From Pantoea sp. Ap-967 (lineage in GTDB: Bacteria; Pseudomonadota; Gammaproteobacteria; Pseudomonadales; Pseudomonadaceae): a DNA stretch of 64,000 nucleotides. The position numbers were made by a program, and so were the translations under genes. Of the stretch, positions 19,888 through 28,465 are shown in pieces. The notes under the pieces were generated by a model, which did no database searches, had not been told where the DNA came from, and worked only from the letters and a program-made list of their open reading frames with translations. The DNA lies in the NCBI RefSeq assembly GCF_011752565.1, contig NZ_VWXK01000014.1, positions 1-64,000 of the forward strand, in the 5' to 3' direction. Every line of letters starts with the position of its first letter. Position 1 is the first letter of the stretch.

Positions 19888-21561
19888 TCAACCTGTGATC
19901 ATCGGCAGGTCCAGGCCCTGTTCTTTGGCGCAGTCGATGGCGATGTCGTAACCGGCATCGGCATGGCGCATCACGCCGGTGCCTGGGTCGTTGGTCAGCA
20001 CACGGGCGATACGCTCGGCGGCTGCGTCGGTGCCGTCGCAGACGATGACCATCCCGGAGTGCTGGGAGAAGCCCATGCCCACGCCGCCGCCATGGTGCAG
20101 CGACACCCAGGTGGCGCCGCCGGCGGTGTTGAGCAGGGCATTGAGCAGCGGCCAGTCGGACACCGCGTCGGAGCCGTCGCGCATGGCTTCGGTTTCGCGG
20201 TTGGGGCTGGACACCGAGCCCGAGTCCAGGTGGTCACGGCCGATCACCACCGGCGCCGACAGCTCGCCGCTGCGCACCATTTCGTTGAAGGCCAGGCCCA
20301 GCTTGGCACGCAGGCCCAGGCCTACCCAGCAGATACGTGCTGGCAGGCCCTGGAAGCTGATGCGCTCGCGGGCCATGTCCAGCCAGCGGTGCAGGTGGGC
20401 ATCGTCTGGGATCAGTTCCTTGACCTTGGCGTCGGTCTTGTAGATGTCCTCGGCATCGCCAGACAACGCCGCCCAGCGGAACGGGCCGACACCGCGGCAG
20501 AACAGCGGGCGGATATAGGCCGGAACGAAGCCTGGGAAGTCGAAGGCATTGGCCACGCCCTCTTCCTTGGCCATCTGGCGGATGTTGTTGCCGTAGTCGA
20601 AGGTCGGCACGCCCTGCTTCTGGAAGTCGAGCATGGCCTGCACGTGCACGGCCATCGACTGCTTGGCAGCCTTGACCACGGCGGCCGGCTCGGTCTGGGC
20701 GCGGTCGCGGTACTGCTCCCAGGTCCAGCCGGCGGGCAGGTAGCCGTTCAGCGGGTCGTGGGCGCTGGTCTGGTCGGTGACCATATCCGGGCGCACGCCG
20801 CGCTTCACCAGTTCCGGCAGAATTTCAGCGGCGTTGCCGTGCAGGGCGATGGAGATGGCCTTGCCTTCAGCGGTGTACTTGGCGATGCGCGCCAGGGCGT
20901 CGTCGAGGTCGCTGGCCTGCTCGTCGACGTAGCGGGTTTCCAGGCGGAAATCGATGCGGCTCTGCTGGCACTCGATGTTCAGCGAGCAGGCGCCGGCCAG
21001 GGTTGCCGCCAGCGGCTGGGCGCCGCCCATGCCGCCCAGGCCTGCGGTGAGTACCCACTTGCCTTTCAGGCTGCCGCCGTAGTGCTGGCGGCCGGCTTCG
21101 ACGAAGGTTTCATAGGTGCCCTGGACGATGCCCTGGCTGCCGATGTAGATCCAGCTGCCGGCGGTCATCTGGCCGTACATGGCCAGGCCCTTGGCGTCCA
21201 GTTCGTTGAAGTGTTCCCAGTTGGCCCAGTGCGGCACCAGGTTGGAGTTGGCGATCAGTACACGGGGGGCGTTGCTGTGGGTCTTGAACACGCCGACCGG
21301 CTTGCCCGACTGCACCAGCAGGGTTTCGTCGTCTTCCAGGCGGGTCAGGGTTTCGACGATCTTGTCGTAGCATTCCCAGTTGCGTGCGGCGCGGCCAATG
21401 CCGCCGTACACCACCAGCTCCTTGGGGTTTTCGGCAACCTGCGGGTCGAGGTTGTTCATCAGCATGCGCAGTGGCGCTTCGGTCAGCCAGCTTTTGGCGG
21501 TCAGCTTGTTGCCACGGGGGGCACGGATTTCAACGTCACGGTATTTGTTGTTGTCGGTCAC
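19888..21561 (-). CDS. hutU: urocanate hydratase
   Basis: This 557-residue NAD-dependent enzyme converts urocanate to 4-imidazolone-5-propionate. The start is the GTG at 21561 (MTDNNKYRDVEIRAPRG); the open frame to 21816 runs through the operator and a REP and is not coding. GAGGA precedes the GTG. Family blocks GGIGRAARNW, GGMGGAQPLA and DQTSAHDPLNGY are present. It is the first gene of hutU-H-T-I-G and carries a HutC-type operator at 21627-21640, about 66 bases upstream of the start. Confidence 0.97.
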   Translation of the reverse strand: MTDNNKYRDVEIRAPRGNKLTAKSWLTEAPLRMLMNNLDPQVAENPKELVVYGGIGRAARNWECYDKIVETLTRLEDDETLLVQSGKPVGVFKTHSNAPRVLIANSNLVPHWANWEHFNELDAKGLAMYGQMTAGSWIYIGSQGIVQGTYETFVEAGRQHYGGSLKGKWVLTAGLGGMGGAQPLAATLAGACSLNIECQQSRIDFRLETRYVDEQASDLDDALARIAKYTAEGKAISIALHGNAAEILPELVKRGVRPDMVTDQTSAHDPLNGYLPAGWTWEQYRDRAQTEPAAVVKAAKQSMAVHVQAMLDFQKQGVPTFDYGNNIRQMAKEEGVANAFDFPGFVPAYIRPLFCRGVGPFRWAALSGDAEDIYKTDAKVKELIPDDAHLHRWLDMARERISFQGLPARICWVGLGLRAKLGLAFNEMVRSGELSAPVVIGRDHLDSGSVSSPNRETEAMRDGSDAVSDWPLLNALLNTAGGATWVSLHHGGGVGMGFSQHSGMVIVCDGTDAAAERIARVLTNDPGTGVMRHADAGYDIAIDCAKEQGLDLPMITG

Positions 21562-21626
21562 GGGGAAGGTCCTCGGCGGATGTCCGCGGGCAGGTGTGTC
21601 GTGGTGAATAGATAAACACACCTTTA

Positions 21627-21640
21627 CTTGTATGTACAAG
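21627..21640. promoter_or_regulatory. HutC operator upstream of hutU
   Basis: CTTGTATGTACAAG is a near-perfect palindrome with 6-bp arms and matches the hut operator reported for P. putida. On the transcribed strand it sits between possible -35 TTGTCC and -10 TAAAGG elements spaced by 17 bp, so HutC bound here should block RNA polymerase until urocanate accumulates. Confidence 0.85.
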
Positions 21641-21699
21641 CATGGACAACCAAAATAATCGGAACTCGCCGTATGGCGGGGGTTAGGGGGTGGGGCGAA

Positions 21700-21910
21700 G
21701 ATCGAGCGCCGCCCGCGCGGCGCTTCGCGAGCTGCGCTCGCTCCTACGTTTGTTTTGGGCCAGTGCGTCCTGAGAAACGCCTTGGCGCATGGCGCGATAT
21801 CGCGTCGTACCAACAAGGCGGTCGCGCGTGCCTGTCACAGGTGTTACTGGCCAAAAACAAACGTAGGAGCGAGCACAGCTCGCGAAGCGCCGCGCGGGCG
21901 GCGCTCGATC
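21700..21910. repeat. compound REP: 65-bp inverted arms around a spacer with a central palindrome
   Basis: Arms 21700-21764 and 21846-21910 match at 63 of 65 positions as an inverted repeat. Each holds a GC-rich stem (GCGCCGCCCGCGCGGCGC), the REP core CGCGAGC..GCTCGCTCCTAC and an inner end ..GGCCAGT. The 81-bp spacer carries CGCGATATCGCG, a perfect 12-bp palindrome at 21793-21804. It fills most of the gap between the hutU promoter and hutD. A second copy of this architecture is at 37617. Confidence 0.85.
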
Positions 21911-21939
21911 TCAAAGGCAATGAAAATGCACCGCCAACC

Positions 21940-22509
21940 TCACCGCGCGTGCAATTCAATCAAACAAACCCGTCCCTGCACATCCAGCTCCAGCAACCCG
22001 TCATTACCTTCCAGCCGCAAGCAATCGTACCGCCCCAGCAGGTGCCCTTCCCCCGCCACCGCCACCTCAACCTGGCCACTGGCCGCAAACAACAACACCG
22101 TCGACGCCGAGCTGTACAACCGGCTGCTGCCATCGAACCACTGCAACCGCGCCCGATACCGCTGCGGCGCATAGATCAGGTTGAAATCGCGAATCGCCCC
22201 GCCCAGCAGGTTGCAACTGACCTGGCTCTGGCCACTGAAGGCGAATGCATCGAAGGCCAGCAGCGGCCGGCTGAGCTGGCCGTCGACCAGCAGGCGCATG
22301 CCATCACCCTGCAGTACGCTGATGATCCGCTGGTAACCGGCGAACACGGAAAACCCACCCGATTCCTCAATGTCGGCAATCGACAAGCGCCAGCCGAAAC
22401 CATCAAGGCCCTCGCCGTCGTCGCGGGTGATCTCTTCGGTGAAGCCGCCACCGTTCTTCCACGGCATGCGCGGGTAGTCCTGTGCACGCAGCACCTGCAA
22501 TTGGGTCAT
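21940..22509 (-). CDS. hutD: HutD family protein
   Basis: This 189-residue cupin-like protein of the HutD/Ves family opens with MTQLQVLRAQDYPRMPWKNGGGFTEEI, the conserved core of the family. HutD is described as limiting excess flux through histidine breakdown in P. fluorescens; its biochemical role is not settled. Its ATG overlaps the hutC stop by 4 bases, so it is co-translated with the repressor rather than with the enzymes. Confidence 0.93.
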   Translation of the reverse strand: MTQLQVLRAQDYPRMPWKNGGGFTEEITRDDGEGLDGFGWRLSIADIEESGGFSVFAGYQRIISVLQGDGMRLLVDGQLSRPLLAFDAFAFSGQSQVSCNLLGGAIRDFNLIYAPQRYRARLQWFDGSSRLYSSASTVLLFAASGQVEVAVAGEGHLLGRYDCLRLEGNDGLLELDVQGRVCLIELHAR

Positions 22510-23252
22510 TTGCTGAAACGTCCTTCAAGGCGGTGACGGGAACCTGGGTGAATCAGCCGCGCTGCCGTGACCGGCTGGCGGCCAGACCAGGTGCGCCGGC
22601 GAATCAACAGGCACGGCTCGCCACGCTCGATCTGCAGCAGGCGGCACTCTTCGGGCTCGGCAAGAATCGCTTCGACCACGTGCTCGCCCTCGGTCAGCGG
22701 GGCGACCTGGGACAAGTAGGCATATGGGGTTTGCCGGGTGAAATCCTGCTTGAGGTAATCCGGGGCGATGGCCGCGTTGACGTAGCGGTCTTCGATCTGC
22801 ACCGGCACGCCGTTCTCGTAGTGCACGATCAGCGAGTGGAATACCCGCTGGCCTTCGCGCATGTCCAGGGCCAGGGCGCGCTCGGAACCGGCGGCCTCCT
22901 CGGCCAGGGTAATCACCTGGCAGCTATGCTGGTGGCCACGGCCAGCGATCTCGTCGGCAATGTTGTTCACCTCGAACAGCGCCGAACGGCTCTTGGGCTC
23001 GGCGACGAAGGTGCCGACGCCCTGCATGCGCACCAGCAACCCTTCGGCGGTGAGTTCGCGCAAGGCCCGGTTGATGGTCATGCGGCTGAAGCCCAGCTGG
23101 CTGACCAGCTCGCTTTCCGACGGCACCCGGTGGTGCGGCGGCCAGGTGCCATTTTCGATCTGCTGGATGATCATCTGCTTGACCCGCGCATACAGCGGCG
23201 CCGGGCCCTCGCCCATCTGGGCAACCAGCGCGGAGACAGGAGGTGTCGGCAC
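22506..23252 (-). CDS. hutC: histidine utilisation repressor HutC
   Basis: This 248-residue GntR-family (HutC subfamily) regulator has a winged helix at about residues 20-85 (PLYARVKQMIIQQIENG, PSESELVSQLGFSRMTINRALRELTAEG) followed by a UTRA ligand-binding domain. The family's inducer is urocanate. It is divergent from hutF, and the shared 108-bp gap holds an operator-like palindrome, so it probably represses itself, hutF and hutU onward. Confidence 0.96.
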   Translation of the reverse strand: MPTPPVSALVAQMGEGPAPLYARVKQMIIQQIENGTWPPHHRVPSESELVSQLGFSRMTINRALRELTAEGLLVRMQGVGTFVAEPKSRSALFEVNNIADEIAGRGHQHSCQVITLAEEAAGSERALALDMREGQRVFHSLIVHYENGVPVQIEDRYVNAAIAPDYLKQDFTRQTPYAYLSQVAPLTEGEHVVEAILAEPEECRLLQIERGEPCLLIRRRTWSGRQPVTAARLIHPGSRHRLEGRFSK

Positions 23253-23315
23253 GGCTTGAGTCCTTAGGCTATGGAATGAGCGGTAGCTTGCCGCAGTTTA
23301 CCCGGCAGGCAAACG

Positions 23316-23335
23316 CCTGTATATGTATATACAAG
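23316..23335. promoter_or_regulatory. HutC-type operator between hutC and hutF
   Basis: CCTGTATATGTATATACAAG is a near-palindrome that shares TGTATxTACAAG character with the hutU operator. It lies between divergent hutC and hutF, placed to control both. Confidence 0.75.
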
Positions 23336-23360
23336 TCAAACAATAACAGGATTTGTGCCA

Positions 23361-24725
23361 ATGCCCGCCTATTTTGCCGAACGCGCCCTGCTGCCCAGCG
23401 GCTGGGCCCGCGATGTGCGCCTGGAGGTGTCCGCTGCCGGGTTGTTGGCCCGCATCGACGCCAATACCAACGCTGACGGCGCCGAGCGCCTGGCCGGCCC
23501 CCTGCTGCCGGGCATGCCCAACCTGCACTCGCATGCCTTCCAGCGGGCCATGGCGGGGCTGGCCGAGGTGGCGGGCAACCCCAATGACAGCTTCTGGACC
23601 TGGCGCGAGCTGATGTACCGCCTGGTTGGCAAGATCACCCCGCAGCAGTTGCAGGTGATCGCCCGCCAGCTGTACATCGAAATGCTCAAGGCCGGCTACA
23701 CCTCGGTGGCCGAATTCCATTACGTGCACCATGACCCGGCAGGCAGCGCCTATGCCGACCCCGCCGAGCTGTCCCTACGCATCAGCGCCGCCGCGGCGGC
23801 CAGCGGCATCGGCCTGACCCTGCTGCCGGTGCTGTACAGCCACGCAGGCTTCGGTGGCCAGGCCCCCAACGAGGGCCAGCGGCGCTTCATCAATTCCACC
23901 GAACAGTACCTGCGGCTGCAGGCGCAGTTGGCGCCGCTGTTGGCCGCGCAACCGGCCCAGCAGCTGGGGCTGTGCTTTCACTCGCTGCGCGCGGTAACGC
24001 CTGGGCAGATTGCCGACGTATTGGCGGCCAGCAACCGGCAGTGCCCGGTTCACATCCACATTGCCGAGCAGCAGAAGGAAGTGGATGACTGCCTGGCCTG
24101 GAGCGGGCTGCGGCCGTTGCAGTGGCTGTATGAACATGTCGAGGTGGACCCGCGCTGGTGCCTGGTGCATGCCACCCATGCCGAGGCCGACGAGGTCAGC
24201 GCCATGGCCCGCAGCGGTGCGGTGGCAGGGCTGTGCCTGACCACAGAGGCCAACCTTGGCGACGGGATTTTCCCGGCAGTGGACTTCCTTGCCCAGGGTG
24301 GGCGCATGGGCATTGGCTCGGACAGCCATGTGTCGCTGAGCGTGGTCGAGGAACTGCGCTGGCTGGAATATGGCCAACGCCTGCGCGACCAGCGCCGCAA
24401 CCGGCTGTACCGTGGCGATCAGCCGATGGTTGGGCGCACCCTGTACGACGCGGCGCTGGTGGGCGGGGCTCAGGCGCTGGGGCAGCCGATTGGCGAGCTG
24501 GCGGTGGGCAAGCGTGCTGACTGGCTGGTGCTGGATGGGCAGGACCCCTATATCGCCATAGCGGAGGGGGATGCGATTCTGAACCGCTGGCTGTTTGCCG
24601 GGGGGGACCGTCAGGTGCGGGATGTGATGGTCAATGGGCAGTGGGTGGTGCGCCAGGGGCGGCATGGGTTGGAAGAAGAGAGCGGGCGGGCGTTTGCCGA
24701 AGTTTTGCGGGGGCTTTTGGGGTAG
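23361..24725 (+). CDS. hutF: formimidoylglutamate deiminase
   Basis: This 454-residue amidohydrolase converts N-formimino-L-glutamate to N-formyl-L-glutamate and ammonia, feeding HutG. The start is the ATG at 23361 with AGGA upstream; a GTG two codons earlier is possible. It has metal-site motifs LPGMPNLHSHAFQRAMAG, VHIHIAEQQKEVDDC and GIGSDSHVSLSVVEELRWLEYGQRL. The divergent arrangement with hutC is typical for Pseudomonas. Confidence 0.95.
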   Translation: MPAYFAERALLPSGWARDVRLEVSAAGLLARIDANTNADGAERLAGPLLPGMPNLHSHAFQRAMAGLAEVAGNPNDSFWTWRELMYRLVGKITPQQLQVIARQLYIEMLKAGYTSVAEFHYVHHDPAGSAYADPAELSLRISAAAAASGIGLTLLPVLYSHAGFGGQAPNEGQRRFINSTEQYLRLQAQLAPLLAAQPAQQLGLCFHSLRAVTPGQIADVLAASNRQCPVHIHIAEQQKEVDDCLAWSGLRPLQWLYEHVEVDPRWCLVHATHAEADEVSAMARSGAVAGLCLTTEANLGDGIFPAVDFLAQGGRMGIGSDSHVSLSVVEELRWLEYGQRLRDQRRNRLYRGDQPMVGRTLYDAALVGGAQALGQPIGELAVGKRADWLVLDGQDPYIAIAEGDAILNRWLFAGGDRQVRDVMVNGQWVVRQGRHGLEEESGRAFAEVLRGLLG

Positions 24726-24734
24726 TCGGTAGGT

Positions 24735-24800
24735 GGGGCTGCTTTGCAGCCCATCGCGAGCTTTGCTCGCTCCTACGGGGGGACCGCAACGCGGCCCCCG
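24735..24800. repeat. REP element (GCGAGC/GCTCGC class)
   Basis: A GGGGCTGCTTTGCAGCCC stem, the core TCGCGAGCTTTGCTCGCTCC and a GGACCGCAACGCGGCCC stem fill the gap between the convergent ends of hutF and the lipocalin gene. Confidence 0.8.
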
Positions 24801-24805
24801 TTCAT

Positions 24806-25378
24806 TTAATGCATCTGCACGATCTGCTTGTCGGGGGTGCGCCAGATCAGGCGGCTGGTGTCATAGCCCTGCTGGCGGGCCTTGGACATCAGGCTCTCGC
24901 GCTCCCAGGCCGGCAATGTCGGCGTGCGCGAAAGAATCCACAGGTACTTGCGGTCTGGGCTGCCGACGATGGCCGTGCGGTAGTGATCGTCCACGTACAG
25001 GATCCAGTACTCGCCCCTGGCCACGCCCGGTACCAGGCGGGTGAACCAGTTGTCGAACTCCACCCACAGCCGGTCGGTATGGCCCGGTTCCTGGATGTTG
25101 GCATGCCCCTCGGCGCGCAGCCATTCATCCCCCAGGGTACGGCAGCGGTTCAGCACACCGTAGGAGCCATCGGGCTTGAGGTTGTAGTGGGCTTCGGACT
25201 GGGCGCAGTCGGCCTGGTACTTCATCGGCAGGCGCGCCAGCTCGTACCATTTGCCCTGGTAGCGCTTGAGGTCGACATTGCCGGCGGTCTTCGGCGTCAG
25301 CGGGTCGGTGGCGGAGGTGGCGCAGCCACCCAGGAGCATGACCAGGCACAACCCCAGCAGTAGGTGCACACGCCTCAT
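24806..25378 (-). CDS. blc: outer-membrane lipocalin (Blc family)
   Basis: This 190-residue lipoprotein starts at the ATG at 25378 (MRRVHLLLGLCLVMLLGGCA); the lipobox LLGGC makes Cys19 or nearby the lipidated residue. The lipocalin signature KRYQGKWYELARLPMKYQ and the second strand motif ADCAQSEAHYNL are clear. Blc proteins bind lysophospholipids or fatty acids at the envelope. Its start overlaps the stop of the upstream small lipoprotein gene by 4 bases, so the two are coupled. Confidence 0.93.
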   Translation of the reverse strand: MRRVHLLLGLCLVMLLGGCATSATDPLTPKTAGNVDLKRYQGKWYELARLPMKYQADCAQSEAHYNLKPDGSYGVLNRCRTLGDEWLRAEGHANIQEPGHTDRLWVEFDNWFTRLVPGVARGEYWILYVDDHYRTAIVGSPDRKYLWILSRTPTLPAWERESLMSKARQQGYDTSRLIWRTPDKQIVQMH

Positions 25379-25629
25379 TTGAGGCCCTGCCCGGAGTAGA
25401 TCAGCACCTTGTCTGCCGCGTACTGCACACTGATGAAGCTCTTTTCGTCCCCCCACGTACAACTACTCATGCCCAACGCACCGGAGCATTCGGCTGGCGT
25501 ACCGAGCAGTTGCTCGACCTCGGCCTTGCTCATACCGGTCTTGAGCTTGGAATAGTTTTCCTGATTGATCTTGCTGCACGCGGTCAGTACGACGCACAAA
25601 GACAACAGGGCGAGGGAACGCAACGACAT
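25375..25629 (-). CDS. small lipoprotein, DUF3862/SmpA-like
   Basis: This protein has 84 residues from the ATG at 25629 (MSLRSLALLSLCVVLTACSK), with a lipobox LTAC. The mature part INQENYSKLKTGMSKAEVEQLLGTPAECS has the BamE/SmpA-like fold signature (KxGMxxxEVxxLLGxP). It ends CTWGDEKSFISVQYAADKVLIYSGQGL. Envelope location is clear, function unknown. It is the first gene of a two-gene unit with the lipocalin and divergent from the chemoreceptor. Confidence 0.85.
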   Translation of the reverse strand: MSLRSLALLSLCVVLTACSKINQENYSKLKTGMSKAEVEQLLGTPAECSGALGMSSCTWGDEKSFISVQYAADKVLIYSGQGLK

Positions 25630-25852
25630 GAAGGCACACTCCTGGCAAATGGGGACAGGCGAGTGGCCTGCAGTGATCTTCGACGGAAAAATCGGTCCCC
25701 GGTTCCCTGGCAAGGCGGCTTTCGTTGTACACCGCTGGTCGGCTTGTCATGCATGGGCGGTTAATGTTTTCCCGCGCCGCGACGACACAGCGAGCACGCT
25801 GTGGCAACTCGCCGCAGCCCCCCTTCTACGCCTTGCCTTGTGCAGACCAAAA

Positions 25853-27745
25853 ATGACCAAGAACCTCAAGTTCAGCCACAAGATCCTGCTGGCCGCCGCC
25901 CTCGTGGTGGCCCTTGCCTTTACCTGTTTCGTGCTGTTCAACGACTACCGACAACGCCAGTCCCTGCGCCACGACACGCAAACCACCTTGCAGGACCTGG
26001 GCAACCTCACCGCCGGCAACATCCGCAACTGGCTCGACAGCCGCATCCAGTTGCTCGACTCGCTGGCCCAGCAAATTGCCGTGGACGGGCCGGATAAAAC
26101 CAGCCTGGGCCGCAGCCTGGCACTGCCGGTGTATGGCAACAACTTCCAGCTCAGCTACTTCGGCGGCCAGGACGGCAGCATGCAGTCGGTGCCGGCGGGC
26201 AACCGCGCCGCCGACTACGACCCGCGGGTGCGCGGCTGGTACAAGGCGGCCAGCGCCAGCGGCCAGACCATCGTCACCGAACCCTACATCTCGGCCTCGG
26301 CCGGCAAGCTGGTGATAACCCTGGCCACCCCGGTACGCCAGGCCGGCCAGTTGATCGGCGTCAGCGGCGCCGACACCGACCTGCAAACCATCAGCAAGCT
26401 GATCAACACCCTGGACTTCGACGGCCAGGGCCATGCATTCATCGTCAACGGCGAAGGCAAGATCCTCATCCACCCCAAGGCCGAGCTTGCGCTCAAGAGC
26501 CTGGCCGACGTCTACCCGAACGACACGCCGCGCATTGGCAGCGGCCTGAAGGAAGTGGAGGTCGATGGCCACAAGCAGTTCATCAGCTTCACTCACGTCG
26601 ACGGCGTGCCTTCGGCCGACTGGTACGTGGCCCTGGTGCTCGACCAGGACGCGGCCTTCGCCATGCTCGGTGAACTGCGTACCTCGGCCATCGTTGCCAC
26701 GCTGATTGCCGTGGTGCTGATCATCGCCCTGCTCGGCGTGCTGATTCGCGTGCTGATGGAGCCCCTGCACCTGATGGGCCGGGCCATGCATGACATCGCC
26801 GAAGGCGAAGGCGACCTTACCCGCCGCCTGACCATTCACGCCCAGGATGAATTCGGCAGCCTCGGCCAGTCGTTCAACCGCTTCGTCGAGCGCATCCACG
26901 CCTCGATCCGCGAAGTGGCCTCGGCCACCGGCCAGGTGAATGCGGTGGCGGCCCAGGTGGTGAGCGCGTCGAACGCCTCGATCAGCAATGCCGACCAGCA
27001 GTCCAGCCGCACCAGCAGCGTGGCCGCGGCGATCAACCAGCTCGGCGCCGCCGCCCAGGAAATTGCCCAGAACGCGGCACTGGCCTCGCAACACTCCAGC
27101 GAAGCCCGTGGCCTGGCCGAAGATGGCCAGCAGGTGGTGGGCCGTACCATCGAGGTGATGAACCAACTGTCGGCGCGTATCAGCGACTCGTGCGGCAACA
27201 TCGAGACGCTGAACGCCCACACGGCGAACATCGGCCAGATCCTCGATGTCATCAGCGGCATCTCCCAGCAGACCAACCTGCTGGCACTGAACGCCGCCAT
27301 CGAAGCCGCCCGCGCCGGTGAAGCCGGGCGTGGCTTTGCCGTGGTAGCCGACGAGGTACGCAACCTGGCCCACCGCACCCAGGAATCGGCGCAGCAGGTG
27401 CAGCGCCTGATCGAGGAGCTGCAGGCCGGTGCCCAGGTGGCGGTCAGCACCATGAACCAGAGCCGCGAGCACAGTGACCATAGCGTGGGCATCGCCAACC
27501 AGGCCGGCGAGCGGCTGGGCAGCGTGACCGTGCGCATTGGCGAGATCGATGGCATGAACCAGTCGGTTGCCACCGCCACCGAGGAACAGACGGCCGTGGT
27601 CGAGTCGATCAATGTCGACATTACCGAGATCAATACGCTGAATCAGGAAGGGGTGCAGAACCTGCAGAGCACCTTGCGCGCCTGCAACGACCTGGAGCGC
27701 CAGGCCGAGCGGTTGAAACACTTGGTGGGCAGTTTCAGGATTTGA
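25853..27745 (+). CDS. methyl-accepting chemotaxis protein with dCache sensor, predicted amino-acid type
   Basis: The protein has 630 residues from the ATG at 25853 (MTKNLKFSHKILL). It has a membrane helix at about 10-30, a periplasmic dCache_1 domain at about 35-275, a second helix at about 283-305, HAMP, and a cytoplasmic signalling domain with hairpin tip GISQQTNLLALNAAIEAARAGE. The sensor holds Tyr122, Arg127, Trp129, Tyr130, Tyr145 and Asp174, which line up one residue off from the PctA amino-acid-binding motif; the position matching Asp146 is Ser147. Ligand not known; the hut genes next door make an amino acid plausible. No C-terminal CheR pentapeptide is seen. Confidence 0.9.
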   Translation: MTKNLKFSHKILLAAALVVALAFTCFVLFNDYRQRQSLRHDTQTTLQDLGNLTAGNIRNWLDSRIQLLDSLAQQIAVDGPDKTSLGRSLALPVYGNNFQLSYFGGQDGSMQSVPAGNRAADYDPRVRGWYKAASASGQTIVTEPYISASAGKLVITLATPVRQAGQLIGVSGADTDLQTISKLINTLDFDGQGHAFIVNGEGKILIHPKAELALKSLADVYPNDTPRIGSGLKEVEVDGHKQFISFTHVDGVPSADWYVALVLDQDAAFAMLGELRTSAIVATLIAVVLIIALLGVLIRVLMEPLHLMGRAMHDIAEGEGDLTRRLTIHAQDEFGSLGQSFNRFVERIHASIREVASATGQVNAVAAQVVSASNASISNADQQSSRTSSVAAAINQLGAAAQEIAQNAALASQHSSEARGLAEDGQQVVGRTIEVMNQLSARISDSCGNIETLNAHTANIGQILDVISGISQQTNLLALNAAIEAARAGEAGRGFAVVADEVRNLAHRTQESAQQVQRLIEELQAGAQVAVSTMNQSREHSDHSVGIANQAGERLGSVTVRIGEIDGMNQSVATATEEQTAVVESINVDITEINTLNQEGVQNLQSTLRACNDLERQAERLKHLVGSFRI

Positions 27746-27751
27746 GGACGC

Positions 27752-27859
27752 TGGGGCCGCTTTGCGGCCCATCGCGACCTTTGGTCGCTCCTACCAGGGG
27801 CCGTATGCGATTCCCTGTAGGAGCGACCAAAGGTCGCGATGGGCTGCGAAGCAGCCCCA
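27752..27859. repeat. REP pair (GCGACC/GGTCGC class)
   Basis: TCGCGACCTTTGGTCGCTCC at about 27772 faces its inverse at about 27817, flanked by GGGGCCGCTTTGCGGCCC and GGGCTGCGAAGCAGCCC stems. It lies between the convergent ends of the chemoreceptor and DUF924 genes. Confidence 0.85.
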
Positions 27860-27865
27860 CCGCCC

Positions 27866-28462
27866 CTAGAACCTGGACCCAGGCTCCAGCAAAAAGTCCA
27901 TCTCTTCACTGGTACTCGGCCGCCCCAGCACCAGGTTACGGTGCGGGAAACGCCCGAAACGGGCAATCACCCGCTGATGCTGCTCGGCATAGTCAAGGAA
28001 GCCTGCGAACAAGCGCTGGTTGGCCTCCGGCTGCTCGTCCAGCAGCTCCTGGTAGCGCTCGACACACAGGTTCTGCCAGTCCAGCACCTCGGCATGCTCC
28101 AGCACCAGCAGCACGAACACCCGCTGAATCGGCAGCAACTGGCAGTCCCAGTGCTTCTGCAGGCCCTGCAAGGCCACCACCTGCGCCCGCCGGTCACCCT
28201 CGAAGGCGCGCGGCGTGTCGCGGTAGAGCATGCGCGGCAGCTGGTCCAGCAGGATCAGCAAGCCGAGCCAGCCTTGCGGGCTCTGCTGCCACTCGTCCAG
28301 CCCGCCCGCCAGGGCGTGCTCGACCAGGTCGCCAAACAGCGCCTGGGCCTCGGCATCGTGATGCTTGCCGAACCACAGCGTGCTCTTCTCGTCAGCCACG
28401 GCCTGGGGACTGGTGCCCCAACCGAACCACCACTCCAGCAACGGCTGCCAAGGTGCGAGCAT
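27866..28462 (-). CDS. DUF924 family protein
   Basis: This 198-residue soluble protein opens with the family's W-rich start LLEWWFGW and carries ILLDQLPRMLYRDTPRAFEGD and FVLLVLEHAEVLDWQ, which identify DUF924 (tetratricopeptide-like all-alpha fold). No enzymatic role is established. It begins 3 bases after the fbp stop, so it is co-transcribed with fbp. Confidence 0.9.
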   Translation of the reverse strand: MLAPWQPLLEWWFGWGTSPQAVADEKSTLWFGKHHDAEAQALFGDLVEHALAGGLDEWQQSPQGWLGLLILLDQLPRMLYRDTPRAFEGDRRAQVVALQGLQKHWDCQLLPIQRVFVLLVLEHAEVLDWQNLCVERYQELLDEQPEANQRLFAGFLDYAEQHQRVIARFGRFPHRNLVLGRPSTSEEMDFLLEPGSRF

Positions 28463-28465
28463 GAC

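Noticed and set aside
18175..21615. 1146-codon open frame on the plus strand opposite hutH and hutU
   Set aside because: It mirrors two certain genes, has no family signature and runs through operator and REP DNA. It is an artefact of high-GC codon use.
21562..21816. Upstream extension of the hutU reading frame
   Set aside because: It crosses the HutC operator and a REP; the GTG at 21561 gives the normal 557-residue length.
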